From contig JAUVJV010000144.1 of assembly GCA_030592245.1 (NCBI GenBank), positions 1 through 6,261 of the forward strand: a stretch of DNA of 6,261 bases. Reading direction: 5' to 3'. Source of the DNA: Candidatus Eiseniibacteriota bacterium. GTDB taxonomy: Bacteria > Arandabacterota > Arandabacteria > Arandabacterales > Arandabacteraceae. Within the stretch, counting starts at the first letter, position 1, and the number at the start of each line of letters is the position of its first letter. Shown piece by piece: positions 5,837-6,261 of the stretch. A program made the translations under genes and the position numbers. The notes beneath the pieces are model-generated. The model was not told the origin of the DNA. It saw only the letters and a list, made by a program, of their open reading frames with translations, and searched no databases.

Positions 5837-6261
5837 TTCGAGAAGAACGACCTTCCTTGAAAGAGTCAAGTTCTCGAGCTTCATCCGGACGAAGTAGACA
5901 CCGCCGGGGAGACGGCGTCCGGCGGAGTTCCGCCCGTCCCACTCCAGATTCTCATCCCCGGATATCATTCCCGAAAGGTCTCTGACCCGGCGCCCGGCGG
6001 CATCGAAGATAGACAGGTCGACTATGCTGGCACCGGAAAGGCCGCAGGCGATTCTCGTGGCCTCCCGGAAGGGATTGGGATACACCGCGAGCGGCGCCCC
6101 GGTCACCAGCCCATTCGGATCTGCCGCATTTGATGACATCTCGAGCACGCTATCCAGGTCCCTGGGATCGATCCGGCTCAGCTCGGGGTAATCCCCGTAG
6201 AAGCTGCCGTGCGCCATATAGTGATGAGTAATATAGCCCAGGTTATACGAGGTCCCGGCGA
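5834..6261 (-). CDS. 3' end of a secreted protein with a FlgD-like / type A C-terminal sorting domain
   Basis: The frame is open to the right edge of the window, so this is the C-terminal 141 residues of a longer gene. An internal ATG at 6217 has no ribosome-binding site and is not a likely start. Residues from about 6115 downwards form a sorting or anchoring Ig-like domain: AVYPNPFREATRI, then a VDLSIFDAAGRRVRDL strand pair, LEWDGRNSAGRRLPGGVYF, and the closing SRKVVLLE before TAG. Such domains end proteins exported by the type IX secretion system in Bacteroidetes, and similar FlgD-Ig-like tails occur in many uncultured FCB-group bacteria; whether type IX secretion exists here is unknown. 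The visible part of the main domain (SYNLGYITHHYMAHGSFYGDY) is aromatic-rich, and I do not recognise it. The stop overlaps the next gene's ribosome-binding site. Confidence 0.85.
   Translation of the reverse strand, partial: AGTSYNLGYITHHYMAHGSFYGDYPELSRIDPRDLDSVLEMSSNAADPNGLVTGAPLAVYPNPFREATRIACGLSGASIVDLSIFDAAGRRVRDLSGMISGDENLEWDGRNSAGRRLPGGVYFVRMKLENLTLSRKVVLLE

Noticed and set aside
5834..6217. A complete 127-residue protein starting at ATG 6217
   Set aside because: There is no ribosome-binding site upstream, and the frame stays open to the window edge with protein-like sequence, so it is the end of a longer gene.
1..6261. tRNA, rRNA, insertion sequence, transposase or phage genes
   Set aside because: I saw no tRNA-like fold, rRNA segment, transposase motif or terminal inverted repeats with target duplications.

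Overview
The window is about 6.3 kb of compact, GC-rich bacterial chromosome carrying five protein-coding loci. The best taxonomic hint is the protein cut off at the right edge. It ends in a FlgD-Ig-like / type A C-terminal sorting domain that opens YPNPF and closes KVVLLE, a tail common in the Fibrobacteres-Chlorobi-Bacteroidetes superphylum and in uncultured relatives such as Eisenbacteria, Zixibacteria and Latescibacteria. The DUF6754 membrane protein is also, as I remember it, mainly from such uncultured lineages. No rRNA or other marker gene is present, so the assignment is an inference.

Layout, left to right. Bases 40-93 hold three 18-nt tandem repeats directly downstream of a large minus-strand M16 zinc metallopeptidase gene (98-2944). 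The gap behind that gene (2945-3166) contains its probable promoter and a 114-bp array of two 57-bp repeats, which runs into the 3' end of the next gene. That gene (3167-3958, minus) is an ADP-ribosylglycohydrolase whose frame is intact except for one in-frame TAG. A 226-bp divergent intergenic region (3959-4184) carries back-to-back promoters with 17-bp spacers and a large hairpin between them. It leads into a plus-strand DUF6754 membrane protein (4185-5318). A 32-bp convergent junction with inverted repeats separates this from a minus-strand pair: a YbaK-type tRNA-editing protein (5351-5824) and, upstream of it, the 3' end of the sorting-domain protein (5834-6261), whose stop codon lies inside the YbaK ribosome-binding site.

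The genes do not form an obvious pathway. M16 peptidase and sorting-domain protein look like exported proteins, DUF6754 like a membrane protein with an extracytoplasmic domain, and the ADP-ribosylglycohydrolase and YbaK protein like cytoplasmic hydrolases. Each transcription unit appears to have its own promoter.

I do not see a convincing new multi-gene system. The items most worth a second look are the single amber codon replacing an expected tyrosine in the otherwise intact ADP-ribosylglycohydrolase, the two repeat arrays abutting or entering 3' gene ends, and the dyad-rich divergent promoter region.
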